Positions 28,081-37,500 of a stretch of DNA of 64,000 bases are shown here, piece by piece. The notes under the pieces are model-generated. The model had not been told where the DNA came from. It searched no databases and saw nothing but the letters and a program-made list of their open reading frames with translations. The translations under genes were made by a program, and so were the position numbers. Source of the DNA: an uncultured Collinsella sp. (GTDB lineage: Bacteria; Actinomycetota; Coriobacteriia; Coriobacteriales; Coriobacteriaceae); assembly GCA_902470815.1 (NCBI GenBank), contig CABRHS010000005.1, positions 61,829 through 125,828 on the forward strand, in the 5' to 3' direction. The number at the start of each line of letters is the position of its first letter. Position 1 is the stretch's first letter.

Positions 28081-28194
28081 CGCCCGCGCTAATGATTGAA
28101 CGTTCCGCAGATTGGGCATACTGTATCTAAGATATGCGCCGTTTCCGTGCGCTAGAATGAGACGACGTTTGTTCTCGAGATGAGGAGGCCGCTC

Positions 28195-28914
28195 ATGGCT
28201 TCAGATACACGTAAGATCCTGTTGGTTGAAGATGAGAAGGCCATCCGCGATGCGGTTGCCGCATATCTTGAGCGCGAAGGTTACTGGGTTGTCGGCGTCG
28301 GCGACGGGCAGTCCGCCGTCGAGGAATTCGAGAAGCATCAGTTCGACCTGATCGTGCTCGACCTCATGCTGCCCAAGCTTTCCGGTGAGCGCGTGTGCCG
28401 CGCCATTCGCGACACCTCCGATGTTCCGATCATCATGCTCACCGCAAAGGGCGAGGTCGAGGATCGCATCATAGGCCTGGAGCTTGGCGCGGACGATTAC
28501 CTCATCAAGCCCTTCTCCCCGCGTGAGCTCGTGGCGCGCGTGCGTGCGCTCTTCCGTCGCACCCATCTTGCCGACGAGCCCCAGGTGGAGGTGCTCGATT
28601 TTGGCGACCTGGTGATCGACATCTCGGGTCACAAGATCCTCGTGGAGGGCAAGGAGGTCGACCTCACGGCGTCCGAGTTCAAGCTCCTCACCACGCTCGC
28701 CCGTCATCCGGGCCGCGTCTACAACCGCATGGAGCTCGTCGAGAAGGTGCTCGGTTACGACTTCGAGGGCTATGAGCGCACCATCGACAGCCATGTGAAG
28801 AACCTGCGCGCCAAGCTCGGGGACGACCCCAAGAAACCCAAGTGGCTCTATACCGTCCACGGCGTCGGGTACCGCTTCGAGGCGCCCGCGCAGCCGGATA
28901 AGGCGGAAAAGTAA
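28195..28914 (+). CDS. OmpR/PhoB-family response regulator
   Basis: A 239-aa two-component regulator. The receiver domain has VEDE acidic residues near position 12, the phosphoacceptor Asp56 in LIVLDLMLP, and the conserved Lys in DDYLIKPFSPREL. The C-terminal half is an OmpR-type winged helix (LTASEFKLLTTLARHPG...TIDSHVKNLRAKLG...VHGVGYRFE). The ATG at 28195 follows AGGAGG by 8 bp; an ATG at 28180 overlaps that site and is not used. The cognate kinase lies 122 bp downstream. No neighbouring gene clearly indicates the signal. Confidence 0.93.
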   Translation: MASDTRKILLVEDEKAIRDAVAAYLEREGYWVVGVGDGQSAVEEFEKHQFDLIVLDLMLPKLSGERVCRAIRDTSDVPIIMLTAKGEVEDRIIGLELGADDYLIKPFSPRELVARVRALFRRTHLADEPQVEVLDFGDLVIDISGHKILVEGKEVDLTASEFKLLTTLARHPGRVYNRMELVEKVLGYDFEGYERTIDSHVKNLRAKLGDDPKKPKWLYTVHGVGYRFEAPAQPDKAEK

Positions 28915-28926
28915 CAGGTCACGCAC

Positions 28927-28987
28927 CGGGCGCCGCGCAATGTGGCGCCCGTTTCATGTGTAAAGGGGGTCGGGTGCGGCTCGCATG
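28927..28987. repeat. Hairpin plus decayed REP unit between regulator and kinase
   Basis: CGGGCGCC (28927-28934) pairs with GGCGCCCG (28944-28951), followed by TTT, a possible attenuator between the regulator and kinase genes. Directly after it, ATGTGTAA (28956-28963) and GTCGGGTGC (28969-28977) match the start and core of the REP-like units at 8805 and 42969, with a decayed 3' arm. Confidence 0.55.
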
Positions 28988-29036
28988 CGGCCCAGCGCGC
29001 GGCGGCGCGCACCCTTCTTCGTAAAGGGGGAACGCC

Positions 29037-30575
29037 ATGGCCCGATTGGTCATCGGACAAAAACACGGGGGCGAGGCGGACCAGTCCTCGCGTGCGAGTT
29101 GGAACACCCCGCATCCCACACCGCGCACCGGCATGAGTTACGGCGGGCGCATGGCACTCTCGTTCGCGATGACGTCGCTCGTCACGGTGATCATCCTCGC
29201 GTGCGTCGTCACGGTGGTCTGGGGCGGAGCGTTCTCGGATTACACCCGCGCGAACGTCGAGGAGATCGCCCAAATCGCCGCTGGGAAACTCGCCGAGGGC
29301 TACGAGCTCGAGGGCGGGTGGAGCGTGGACGCCATCAAGGACGTCGCCGAGTCGAGTTCCCTCTCGGACGACATAGGCATGCAGGTCACGGACGTCAACG
29401 GCGTCATCATGTACGACGACACCTGGCCCGCCGCCGCGATGGCGAGCGCATCGGGCTCGAGGGACAAGCGCAAGGACAGCCACAGCCCGGTCTCCAAGGC
29501 CCCCACCGACCCGGAATCCGCGGTGGTGGCCCCCATCGTGGATGGCGAGGGGCACGAGGTGGGGCGCCTGCGTCTCTGGGTGCTGGGCAGCGATGCCCTG
29601 CTCACCAAGGCCGACACGGCGTTCCGCGAGAGGACCTTCAACGCCATGGGCCTCGCGGCGTTCATCGCGGTGCTCATGGCCGTCGTCATAGGCTTCCTCA
29701 TGTCGCGCATGTTCACCATTCCCGTCCGGACCATCACCGACACCGCCCGCCGGATCAGGGAGGGAGACCTCTCAGCGCGAACCAACATGTGCGGGGAGGA
29801 CGAGATAGACCAGCTGGGCGAGACGTTCGACGAGATGGCCGCGAGCCTGGAGCGCGATCTCAAGCGCGAGCGCCGTCTCACCTCCGATGTGGCGCACGAG
29901 CTGCGCACTCCGCTCATGGCCATGCAGGCCACCGTCGAGGCCATGCAGGACGGCGTGTACCCCACGGATGCCGAGCACCTCGAGACGGTGGCGTCGGAGA
30001 CGCGGCGTCTCGCCCGCCTTGTCCAGCAGACGCTCGACCTCTCCCGCTTGGAGAACCACACCGCGCCCCTCAGGCTCGACAAGGTCGATGTCTCCCAGCT
30101 GACGAAGACCATCGTCAACAACCAGCACCAGCTTTTCCACAACAAGGGGCTCCACCTGAGGTTCGTCGACGAGATGCAGGGCCGATCGGCGGTCATCACC
30201 TGCGACGCCGACATGATCACGCAGTGCGTCATCAACCTCATGAGCAACGCCATGCGCTACACGCCCGAGGACGGTTGGGTTGTCGTGTCAGTGCACGGGG
30301 ACCGCAAGCACGTGATGATCACGGTCTCGGATACGGGCATAGGCATCGCCAAGGACGATCTCGCCCGGATCTTCGGCCGTTTTTGGCGGGCCGATGCGAG
30401 CCGCGCTCGCGAGGCGGGCGGTCTGGGTGTCGGCCTGGCGGTGACCAAGCAGATCGTCGAGCGACATCATGGCTTCATCGCGGTTGAGAGCGAACTTGAA
30501 AAGGGCACGACTTTTACGATTCATCTCCCTCGCGAGCTGGAAGAGCCGGGCGTATCCACTACAATGAAGTATTAG
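29037..30575 (+). CDS. Sensor histidine kinase of a two-component system
   Basis: The 512-aa kinase has two membrane segments (about 38-62 and 203-225) enclosing an extracellular sensor of about 140 residues. A HAMP domain (SRMFTIPVRTITDTARRI) follows, then a HisKA helix with His287 in DVAHELRTPL and a HATPase domain: N box LMSNAMRYTPEDG, SDTGIGI and GLGVGLAV. The ATG is preceded by AAAGGGGGAACGCC. The partner regulator is immediately upstream. The sensor region is mostly polar with no recognisable fold, so the stimulus is unknown. Of BaeS/PhoR type by architecture. Confidence 0.93.
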   Translation: MARLVIGQKHGGEADQSSRASWNTPHPTPRTGMSYGGRMALSFAMTSLVTVIILACVVTVVWGGAFSDYTRANVEEIAQIAAGKLAEGYELEGGWSVDAIKDVAESSSLSDDIGMQVTDVNGVIMYDDTWPAAAMASASGSRDKRKDSHSPVSKAPTDPESAVVAPIVDGEGHEVGRLRLWVLGSDALLTKADTAFRERTFNAMGLAAFIAVLMAVVIGFLMSRMFTIPVRTITDTARRIREGDLSARTNMCGEDEIDQLGETFDEMAASLERDLKRERRLTSDVAHELRTPLMAMQATVEAMQDGVYPTDAEHLETVASETRRLARLVQQTLDLSRLENHTAPLRLDKVDVSQLTKTIVNNQHQLFHNKGLHLRFVDEMQGRSAVITCDADMITQCVINLMSNAMRYTPEDGWVVVSVHGDRKHVMITVSDTGIGIAKDDLARIFGRFWRADASRAREAGGLGVGLAVTKQIVERHHGFIAVESELEKGTTFTIHLPRELEEPGVSTTMKY

Positions 30576-30658
30576 CCGTAAAAGAGGGGGAGAGGCCGGC
30601 GGTGAGACGGCGGCCCTGCCCAGACGTTCGCATAAGGTATTAAAAGGAGAACGAGCAA

Positions 30659-31246
30659 GTGAGCACCCGAAGCGCCCAGAACAAGCGTACCCAGGACAAG
30701 CTGCAGGGCGAGAGCCGCCAGGGCATGGCCCGCAAATCCGCCTCGTCCGCGAAGCCCGCCCGCGCCGCCGCGAGCTCGGTGCGCGTCGTCCCCGCATCCG
30801 CAAAGGCGAAGCGCGCCGCCGCCGAGCGCACCGAGGACCTTTCCGGCCTGTCCAAGGAGGAGAAGAAGGCCCGCAAGGCGGAGATTCGCCGTCAGGAGGA
30901 CCGCGTCTACACCGCCTCGAACGCCCTCCTCAAGGAGGACAAGGATTACGTCCGCCTGCGCCGCATCTGGTGGGTCCTGTTGGGCATCGGCATCGTCGCC
31001 CTTATCGGCACCTGGGTCCTGCTCGCCGTCCTCGGTCAGGACGCCGCCAACATGAAGGCCGCGCAGACCGCCCAGATGGCCATGATCATCGCCGCCTACG
31101 CCGCGATCATCGCCGCGTTCATCTTCGACTTCATCAAGATCCGTCCCATTCGCAACGCCTGCAGGGCAACTGCCGCCGGCATGAGCGATGCCAAGCTCGA
31201 TGAGGTCATCGCCCGCTCCATGAAGGAGAAGGATTCCAAGAAATAG
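30659..31246 (+). CDS. Small two-span membrane protein with a basic N-terminal tail
   Basis: I do not recognise a named family. The 195-aa protein has a long, highly charged Lys/Arg/Ala-rich cytoplasmic N-terminus (1-100, including LSKEEKKARKAEIRRQEDR). Two membrane segments follow (about 104-125 and 138-158), joined by a short loop, and a charged tail ends in KEKDSKK. The GTG start is supported by AAGGAGAACGAGCAA. It lies 83 bp behind the kinase and could be its accessory protein or an unrelated passenger. A basic N-tail with two spans resembles small actinobacterial proteins of unknown function. Confidence 0.7.
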   Translation: MSTRSAQNKRTQDKLQGESRQGMARKSASSAKPARAAASSVRVVPASAKAKRAAAERTEDLSGLSKEEKKARKAEIRRQEDRVYTASNALLKEDKDYVRLRRIWWVLLGIGIVALIGTWVLLAVLGQDAANMKAAQTAQMAMIIAAYAAIIAAFIFDFIKIRPIRNACRATAAGMSDAKLDEVIARSMKEKDSKK

Positions 31247-31271
31247 CCACCGCCTTGTGCGCGTGCGTTGA

Positions 31272-31360
31272 GGGGCGCACCCGCGTTGTTCGCGATGACC
31301 CGATCGGCCGACGCGTGACTCGCCGGTCGATCGGGGTGAACGGCGCGGGTGCGCCCCTTT
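31272..31360 (+). terminator. Long two-level hairpin before the aminopeptidase gene
   Basis: The outer stem GGGGCGCACCCGCG (31272-31285) pairs perfectly with CGCGGGTGCGCCCC (31344-31357), followed by TTT. Inside it an inner stem CCCGATCG (31299-31306) pairs with CGATCGGG (31328-31335) and can extend by several more pairs. It is probably a terminator of the preceding unit, though the nesting is unusually elaborate. Confidence 0.65.
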
Positions 31361-31397
31361 CATCTCTCAAGCTACCCATTCAAGGGAAAGGACCCAT

Positions 31398-32678
31398 ATG
31401 TTCAAGGCAGAACTCACCGTCGAGGAGGCTCGTTCCGGGATGGCGAACATCCAGCCCAAGATCGAGCGATATGCCGACCTGATCGTGCGCAAGGGCGTGC
31501 ACGTCAAGCCCGGTCAAGAGGTCGTGGTGCAGGCTCCCGTGGAGGTTGCTTCGTTCGTGCGCCTGCTCGTCGGCCGCGCCTACGCGGCCGGTGCCGGCCA
31601 CGTCACGGTCATTTGGAGCGATGACGAGGTCACGCGCCTGACGTATGAGAACGTGGAGACATCCTGGTTCGAGCAGGTGCCCGCCTGGCAGCGCGAGCAG
31701 TTGGACTCTCTTGCCGAGCAGGGGGCGTGCTTCATCTTCGTCGAGGGTGCCGACCCCGAGGCGCTCAAGGGCATCGACCCCGCTAAGCCCGCCGCGGCCT
31801 CCAAGGCGCGCAACACCCAGTGCGCAAAGTACCGCCACGGCATGGATTTCAACATCAACCCATGGTGCATCGCCGGCGCGCCGGTCGCGGCATGGGCTCG
31901 TCAGGTGTATCCCGGTGTTGAGGACGAGATCGCCGTATACCGCCTGTGGTGCTCGATCCTGTCCGTCGCCCGCGCTGATGGCGACGATCCCGAGGCGGCG
32001 TGGGAGCTGCATAACGCGACGTTCGAGAAGAACCTGCGATTCCTGAACGACCGTCATTTCGACCGTCTGCACTACACCTCTTCAAACGGCACCGATCTTT
32101 GGGTGGGCATGACGGACAAGCACGTATGGGAGGGCGGATCGAGCGTCACCCCTGACGGCCATCAGTTTTTCCCCAACATACCCACCGAGGAGGTGTTCAC
32201 GTCCCCTCACTGCGAGCGCGTGGACGGCATCGTATACTCCGCGTTACCCCTGGTGCGCCACGGCAATAAGATCGACCGCTTCTGGCTTCGCTTCGAGAAC
32301 GGAAGCGTGGTCGATTTCGACGCTGAGGTCGGCCGCGAGACCCTCGCGAGCATCCTGAACACCGACGACGGCGCCCGCCGTCTGGGCGAGGTGGCGTTGA
32401 TCTCCAAGAACACGCCCATCCGCGAGACCGATACCTTGTTTTACGACACGCTGTACGACGAGAATGCCAGCTGCCACCTCGCGTTGGGGTCGGGATTCCC
32501 CGAGTGCTATGAGGGCGGATACGACATGTCGCAGGAGGACTTGCGCGCCTGCGGCATGAACAAGAGCGGCGCGCACGTCGACTTCATGATCGGCGCGGAC
32601 GATCTCGACATCACGGGCGTCACCGCGGAGGGCGAGGAGGTCCCCGTGTTCGTGAACGGACAGTGGACCTGGGAGTAG
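31398..32678 (+). CDS. pepS: M29-family (AmpS/PepS) metallo-aminopeptidase
   Basis: A 426-aa cytoplasmic aminopeptidase. The N-terminus has the family opening (YADLIVRKGVHVKPGQEVVVQAPVE). The catalytic half carries the M29 patterns EVFTSPHCERVDGIVYSALPL, EVALISKNTPI, FYDTLYDENASCHLALG and, near the end, GAHVDFMIGADDLDITG. These supply the Glu, His and Asp ligands for two divalent metals. Such enzymes trim N-terminal residues from peptides with broad specificity. Length is typical (about 410). The ATG at 31398 follows GGGAAAGGACCC; an internal ATG at 31440 is a less likely alternative. Confidence 0.92.
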   Translation: MFKAELTVEEARSGMANIQPKIERYADLIVRKGVHVKPGQEVVVQAPVEVASFVRLLVGRAYAAGAGHVTVIWSDDEVTRLTYENVETSWFEQVPAWQREQLDSLAEQGACFIFVEGADPEALKGIDPAKPAAASKARNTQCAKYRHGMDFNINPWCIAGAPVAAWARQVYPGVEDEIAVYRLWCSILSVARADGDDPEAAWELHNATFEKNLRFLNDRHFDRLHYTSSNGTDLWVGMTDKHVWEGGSSVTPDGHQFFPNIPTEEVFTSPHCERVDGIVYSALPLVRHGNKIDRFWLRFENGSVVDFDAEVGRETLASILNTDDGARRLGEVALISKNTPIRETDTLFYDTLYDENASCHLALGSGFPECYEGGYDMSQEDLRACGMNKSGAHVDFMIGADDLDITGVTAEGEEVPVFVNGQWTWE

Positions 32679-32739
32679 CCGCGCGTCCACACAAGCACCG
32701 ACTGGGGGATGCGGGCGGCACAGGAGCTCTTCCTCGTGC

Positions 32740-32750
32740 TACAATACCGC
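32740..32750 (+). promoter_or_regulatory. -10 box of tRNA-Lys in TACAATACCGC context
   Basis: TACAAT (32740-32745) preceded by TGC (extended -10) and followed by ACCGC, 9 bp before the tRNA. No good -35 box is seen. Confidence 0.55.
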
Positions 32751-32754
32751 ACGC

Positions 32755-32827
32755 GGGCCGTTAGCTCAGTTGGCAGAGCAGGGGACTTTTAATCCCAAGG
32801 CCCAGGGTTCGAACCCCTGACGGCCCA
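32755..32827 (+). tRNA. tRNA-Lys (TTT)
   Basis: Cloverleaf with acceptor stem GGGCCGT/ACGGCCC, discriminator A at 32827 and TTT in the loop ACTTTTAAT. The T arm contains GGTTCGAACC. The CCA end is not encoded: the bases after the discriminator are CCC, so CCA must be added enzymatically, unlike the other three tRNAs of the window. Confidence 0.96.
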
Positions 32828-32841
32828 CCCGCACACAAGAG

Positions 32842-32877
32842 AGCGCGAGGAGCGAGAGCTCCCCGCGCTTTTTGTTT
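32842..32877 (+). terminator. Terminator after tRNA-Lys
   Basis: AGCGCGAGGAGC pairs with GCTCCCCGCGCT (one A-C mismatch) around GAGA, followed by TTTTTGTTTT. Confidence 0.88.
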
Positions 32878-32904
32878 TGGCGATAAGTCGGGAGCAAGAA
32901 TGTC

Positions 32905-33017
32905 TGATAAAACCAGATTATCACCATGACTAATGAATAAATATACTGTATATGAAATAAATGATGCATATCCTGAAATTTGTAACCAATTCTCGAAATG
33001 AGCGCGTACAATACCGC
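32905..33017 (+). promoter_or_regulatory. AT-rich control region of carAB
   Basis: This is one of the most AT-rich stretches in the window. It holds an inverted repeat TGATAA/TTATCA (32905-32910 and 32918-32923). AATGAATAAATATACTGT (32932-32949) matches 16 of 18 positions of the ArgR operator consensus. A TACAATACCGC -10 motif lies at 33007-33017. The carA start codon follows 50 bp later. ArgR control is plausible for carAB but is inferred from one half-conserved site. Confidence 0.45.
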
Positions 33018-33067
33018 GAGACCATACGGCCTTTAAGCCGGTACCGAGAGACCGAAAAGGAGACGAG

Positions 33068-34501
33068 ATGGGTTCACAGTACCCTGCGGGCGCCTTGGCA
33101 CCCGCCACCTCGCGCACGGCGACGAGCCCCCTTGCGCAGCGCATCATGGCATCGACGACAAAAGGAAATACCAAGCCCGCAGTGCTGCTGCTTGAAGACG
33201 GCGCGGTCTTCTATGGCCGTGGTTGCGGAGCCGATGGAACCGCCACGGGGGAGGTGTGCTTCAACACCTCGCTCGAGGGCTATTTCGAGGTCATGACGGA
33301 TCCGAGTTACGCCGGGCAGATCGTCACGATGACGTATCCGCAAATCGGGAATTACGGCATCGATCTTGCTGACGTGCAGACGGCGCTCCCCGGCAACGAC
33401 CTCTCCGCCCCGGCGCTGCGCGGCATGATCGTGCGCGACATGTGCCGCACGCCTTCCAACTGGCGAAGCTCGCGGTCCGTTCCCGAATATCTGGAGGAGC
33501 GGGGCGTCGTCGCCATCGATGGCGTGGACACGCGCGCACTCGTGCAGCATCTTCGCGACCACGGCTCGCAGATGGGGATCATCTCGACGGAGACCCTCGA
33601 TCCCGGCGTCCTCGCCGACCGCCTCGCCGCCGCTCCGCAACTTGTCGGCGAGAACCTGGTCAAGACGGTGAGCTGCGGGTCCGTTCACCCGTTTGGCGCC
33701 GCCGACCTCCACGACGCCCGGTCGTTCGCACTCGACGCCCCGCCAACGGGCAAAAAGGCATATGGCGTGGTCGCTTACGACTGCGGCATCAAGCGCGGCA
33801 TCCTCGAGGGTCTGGTTCGCGTGGGCTGCAACCTGACCGTTGTGCCCTGGGACACCCCGGCTGAGGACGTCTTGGCCCTCAACCCCGACGGCGTGTTCCT
33901 CTCAAACGGCCCGGGCGATCCCGACGCGGTGCCCCAGACGTACATGCAGGTCCAAAAGCTGATCGGCAAGGTCCCGGTGTTCGGCATCTGCCTGGGTCAC
34001 CAGATGATCAGCCTTGCGTGCGGCGCCCAGATCGAGAAGCTCAAGTTCGGCCACCGCGGCGGCAATCAGCCGGTGATGAACCTCCTTACGCGCCGAGTGG
34101 AGATCACCGCGCAAAACCATGGCTTTGGCCTGGTGTTTCCCAGTCTAGGCGCGCTGGTTCCCGAGCTTTCCGGCGGCGAGTGCGAGCATCCAGTCAACGG
34201 CGACCTTCGTTTCTGGGTCAAGAAGGGCATCGCCCCCGTCGTTCAAAACGAGCGCTTTGGGCGCATTCGCCTCACGCATGTGAACCTCAACGATGGAACC
34301 GCCGAGGGCATCCAATTGCTCGACCAGCCCGCCTTTAGCGTTCAGTACCACCCCGAGGCATCGCCCGGCCCAACCGACGCCCAGTACCTGTTCGCCGCGT
34401 TCACGCGGTTGATGGACGGCGAGCCCGATTACCTGGACATCGATATCGCCGGCGATCGCCTGCACGGCTGGCGATTCGCTTCCCGGGTCAACGAGGGTTA
34501 A
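33068..34501 (+). CDS. carA: Carbamoyl-phosphate synthase small subunit (glutaminase)
   Basis: The 477-aa subunit splits glutamine and passes ammonia to CarB for carbamoyl phosphate, the precursor of pyrimidines and arginine. The N-terminal CPSase_sm domain starts at about residue 38 (PAVLLLEDGAVFYGRG). The C-terminal class I amidotransferase has the nucleophile Cys308 in GICLGHQ and the His/Glu pair in QYHPEASPG. It is about 90 residues longer than E. coli CarA, partly because of a 35-residue N-terminal extension (MGSQYPAGALAPATSRTATS). AAAAGGAGACGAG just before the ATG supports this start. carB follows after 30 bp. Confidence 0.97.
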   Translation: MGSQYPAGALAPATSRTATSPLAQRIMASTTKGNTKPAVLLLEDGAVFYGRGCGADGTATGEVCFNTSLEGYFEVMTDPSYAGQIVTMTYPQIGNYGIDLADVQTALPGNDLSAPALRGMIVRDMCRTPSNWRSSRSVPEYLEERGVVAIDGVDTRALVQHLRDHGSQMGIISTETLDPGVLADRLAAAPQLVGENLVKTVSCGSVHPFGAADLHDARSFALDAPPTGKKAYGVVAYDCGIKRGILEGLVRVGCNLTVVPWDTPAEDVLALNPDGVFLSNGPGDPDAVPQTYMQVQKLIGKVPVFGICLGHQMISLACGAQIEKLKFGHRGGNQPVMNLLTRRVEITAQNHGFGLVFPSLGALVPELSGGECEHPVNGDLRFWVKKGIAPVVQNERFGRIRLTHVNLNDGTAEGIQLLDQPAFSVQYHPEASPGPTDAQYLFAAFTRLMDGEPDYLDIDIAGDRLHGWRFASRVNEG

Positions 34502-34531
34502 CGGTACGAACTGAGCGAGGAGAGGTGCGAT

Positions 34532-37500
34532 ATGCCCAAGCGCAATGATATTACGAGGATTTTGGTCATCGGTTCCGGTCCGATTGTGATCGGCCAGGCG
34601 TGCGAGTTCGACTACTCGGGCGCGCAGGCCTGCAAGGTGCTCAAGGAGGACGGCTACGAGGTCGTGCTCGTCAACTCCAACCCCGCCACCATCATGACGG
34701 ACCCCGGCCTGGCGGACCGCACGTATGTGGAGCCCATCACCGCGGAGTTCATCGAGCGCGTGATCGAGAGGGAGCGCCCGGATGCGCTGCTTCCCACGCT
34801 CGGCGGCCAGACGGGGCTGAACGCCGCGGTCGATTTGGCGAAGAGCGGCGTGCTCGAGCGCTACGGCGTCGAGATGATCGGCTGCGACCTGGCGGCTATC
34901 GAACGCGGCGAGGACCGCAAGCTGTTCAACGAAGCCATGGCGGAGCTCGGTCTTGAGGTCGCCCGCTCGGGGTACGCGTACTCGGTTGAGGATGCGCTCG
35001 AGATCGTCAAGACCACGGGTTACCCGTGCGTGCTGCGCCCCAGCTTCACTATGGGCGGCGCGGGCGGAGGTATCGCCCACGACGAGGCCGAACTCATTCA
35101 CATCGTGACGCAGGGCCTCGAGCTGTCCCCGGCGGGTGAGGTGCTGGTCGAGGAGTCCATCGAGGGGTGGAAAGAATACGAGATGGAGGTTATGCGCGAC
35201 CGCGCCGGCAACGGCATCATCGTGTGCTCCATCGAGAACCTCGATCCCATGGGCGTGCATACGGGCGACTCCATCACGGTTGCGCCCGCCCAGACGCTTT
35301 CCGACCTCGAGTACCAGCGCATGCGCGTCGCCTCCCTGGCCATTCTGGAAAAAATTGGCGTCGAGACGGGAGGTTCCAACGTCCAGTTCGCCGTCAACCC
35401 CAAAAATGGCCGCCTCATCGTCATCGAGATGAATCCCCGTGTGAGCCGCAGCTCCGCTCTCGCATCCAAGGCCACGGGCTTCCCCATCGCGAAGGCCGCG
35501 GCGCGCCTGGCGGTCGGTTACACGCTCGACGAGATCACCAACGACATCACGCGCGCCACGCCGGCGTGCTTCGAGCCCTCCATCGACTACTGCGTGGTCA
35601 AGGTTCCGAGGTTCGCGTTCGAGAAGTTCAAGGGAACCGACACTACGCTCACCACGCGCATGAAGGCCGTGGGAGAGGTCATGGCGATCGGCCGCACGTT
35701 CGAGGAGGCGCTCGGCAAGGCCATGCGCTCGCTCGAGGACGGGCACCGCGGCCTGGGCGCCGATCCCAAGGCGGCCCTGCTTGAGGGCGTTTCCGACGCC
35801 GAGTTGACGGAGCGCGTCGTGCGCGCGACCGAGCAGCGCATCTTCTACCTGGCCGAGGCCCTGCGCCGCGGCTGGTCGGTTGACCGCCTGCATGAGCTCA
35901 CGCGCATCGACCCGTGGTTCCTCGCCCGCGTGCATGACATGATCGCGGCGCAGGAGGCGGTTCGAGGCCTACGGGTTGAGGACATCGACGCCGATGCGAT
36001 GCGCCTGCTCAAGCAGTACGGCACCTCCGATGCCCAGATCGCCTGTCTCACCGGCAGCGACGAGCGCTTCGTGCGCGCGTATCGCAAGGGCCTGGGCGTG
36101 GTGCCCAGCATGAAGACGGTCGACACCTGCGCGGCGGAGTTCGAGAGCGCCACGGAGTATCACTACAAGGCCTACGAGAACCTTATGCGCCCCGCCCCGG
36201 GTACGCGTCGCGGCGTCGCGGCGGACGAGGTGCGCGCATGCGGTAAACCCAAGGTCATGATCTTGGGTGCCGGCCCCAACCGCATCGGCCAGGGTATCGA
36301 GTTCGACTACTGTTGCGTGCACGCCTGCTACGAGCTGGCCGAGCGCGGCTACGAGACCATCATGGTCAATTGCAACCCCGAGACCGTCTCGACCGACTAC
36401 GACACCTCCGACCGCCTGTACTTCGAGCCGGTCACGTACGAGGACGTCATGGACATCGTCGATGTGGAGCGTCCGGTGGGCGTCATCACCACGCTCGGCG
36501 GCCAGACGCCGGTGAACCTCACGCGCCAGCTCGCCGAGAGCGGTGTGGCCATTATGGGTACACAGCCGGATTCCATTGACTTCGCCGAGGATCGCGAGCG
36601 CTTCTCCGCCCTGCTCGATCGCCTGGGCGTTATGTACCCGCCCGCGGGCATGGCGACCTCGTTCGAGGAGGCCGAGGCGGTCGCGGCCCAGATCGGCTAC
36701 CCGCTGCTCGTGCGACCCAGTTACGTGCTGGGTGGGCGCGGCATGATGATCGCCTATGATGCCGAGCATTTGCGCGAGTACATGGTCGAGGCCGCTCGCG
36801 TGAGCCCCGATCACCCCATCTATCTGGACCGCTTCTTGGAAGGAGCATACGAGAGCGACGTCGACGCGCTGTGCGATGGCGAGAACGTCTATATTGGCGG
36901 CATCCTCGAGCACATCGAGGAGGCGGGCATTCACTCCGGCGACTCCGCCACTTGCATACCCCCGTTCTCGTTCTCCGAAAGCCTCAAGGCGAAGCTGCGT
37001 GAGACCACACGCCGTATCGCCCTGGCGCTCGGCGTGCGCGGCCTGGTGAACGTGCAGTTCGCCATCAAGGGCGAGACCGTATACGTCATCGAGGCGAATC
37101 CCCGCGCGAGCCGCACCGTGCCGTTCATCTCCAAGGCGACCGGCGTGCCGCTGGCACGTTACGCCGCGCGCATCATGGCGGGCGAGAGCCTGAGCGACCT
37201 CGGGCTGGCTGGCGAGTATCGCGAGCCGGAGTACTTCTGCATGAAGGAGGCGGTCATGCCCTGGGGTCGCTTTCCGGGTGCCGAGGTGATCTTGGGGCCC
37301 GAGATGAAATCGACGGGTGAGGTCATGGGCATCGCCAAGAGCTATCCCGAGGCGTATGCGAAGACGCAGCTCGCGATTGATTACCAGCTCCCCACGCCCA
37401 AGGACGGCCGCGTGTTCATCTCGGTGTGCGATCGCGACAAGCGCCATATCTTGAGCCTGGCCCGCATCCTGCGCCATCTGGGCTTTGAGATCGTGTCCAC

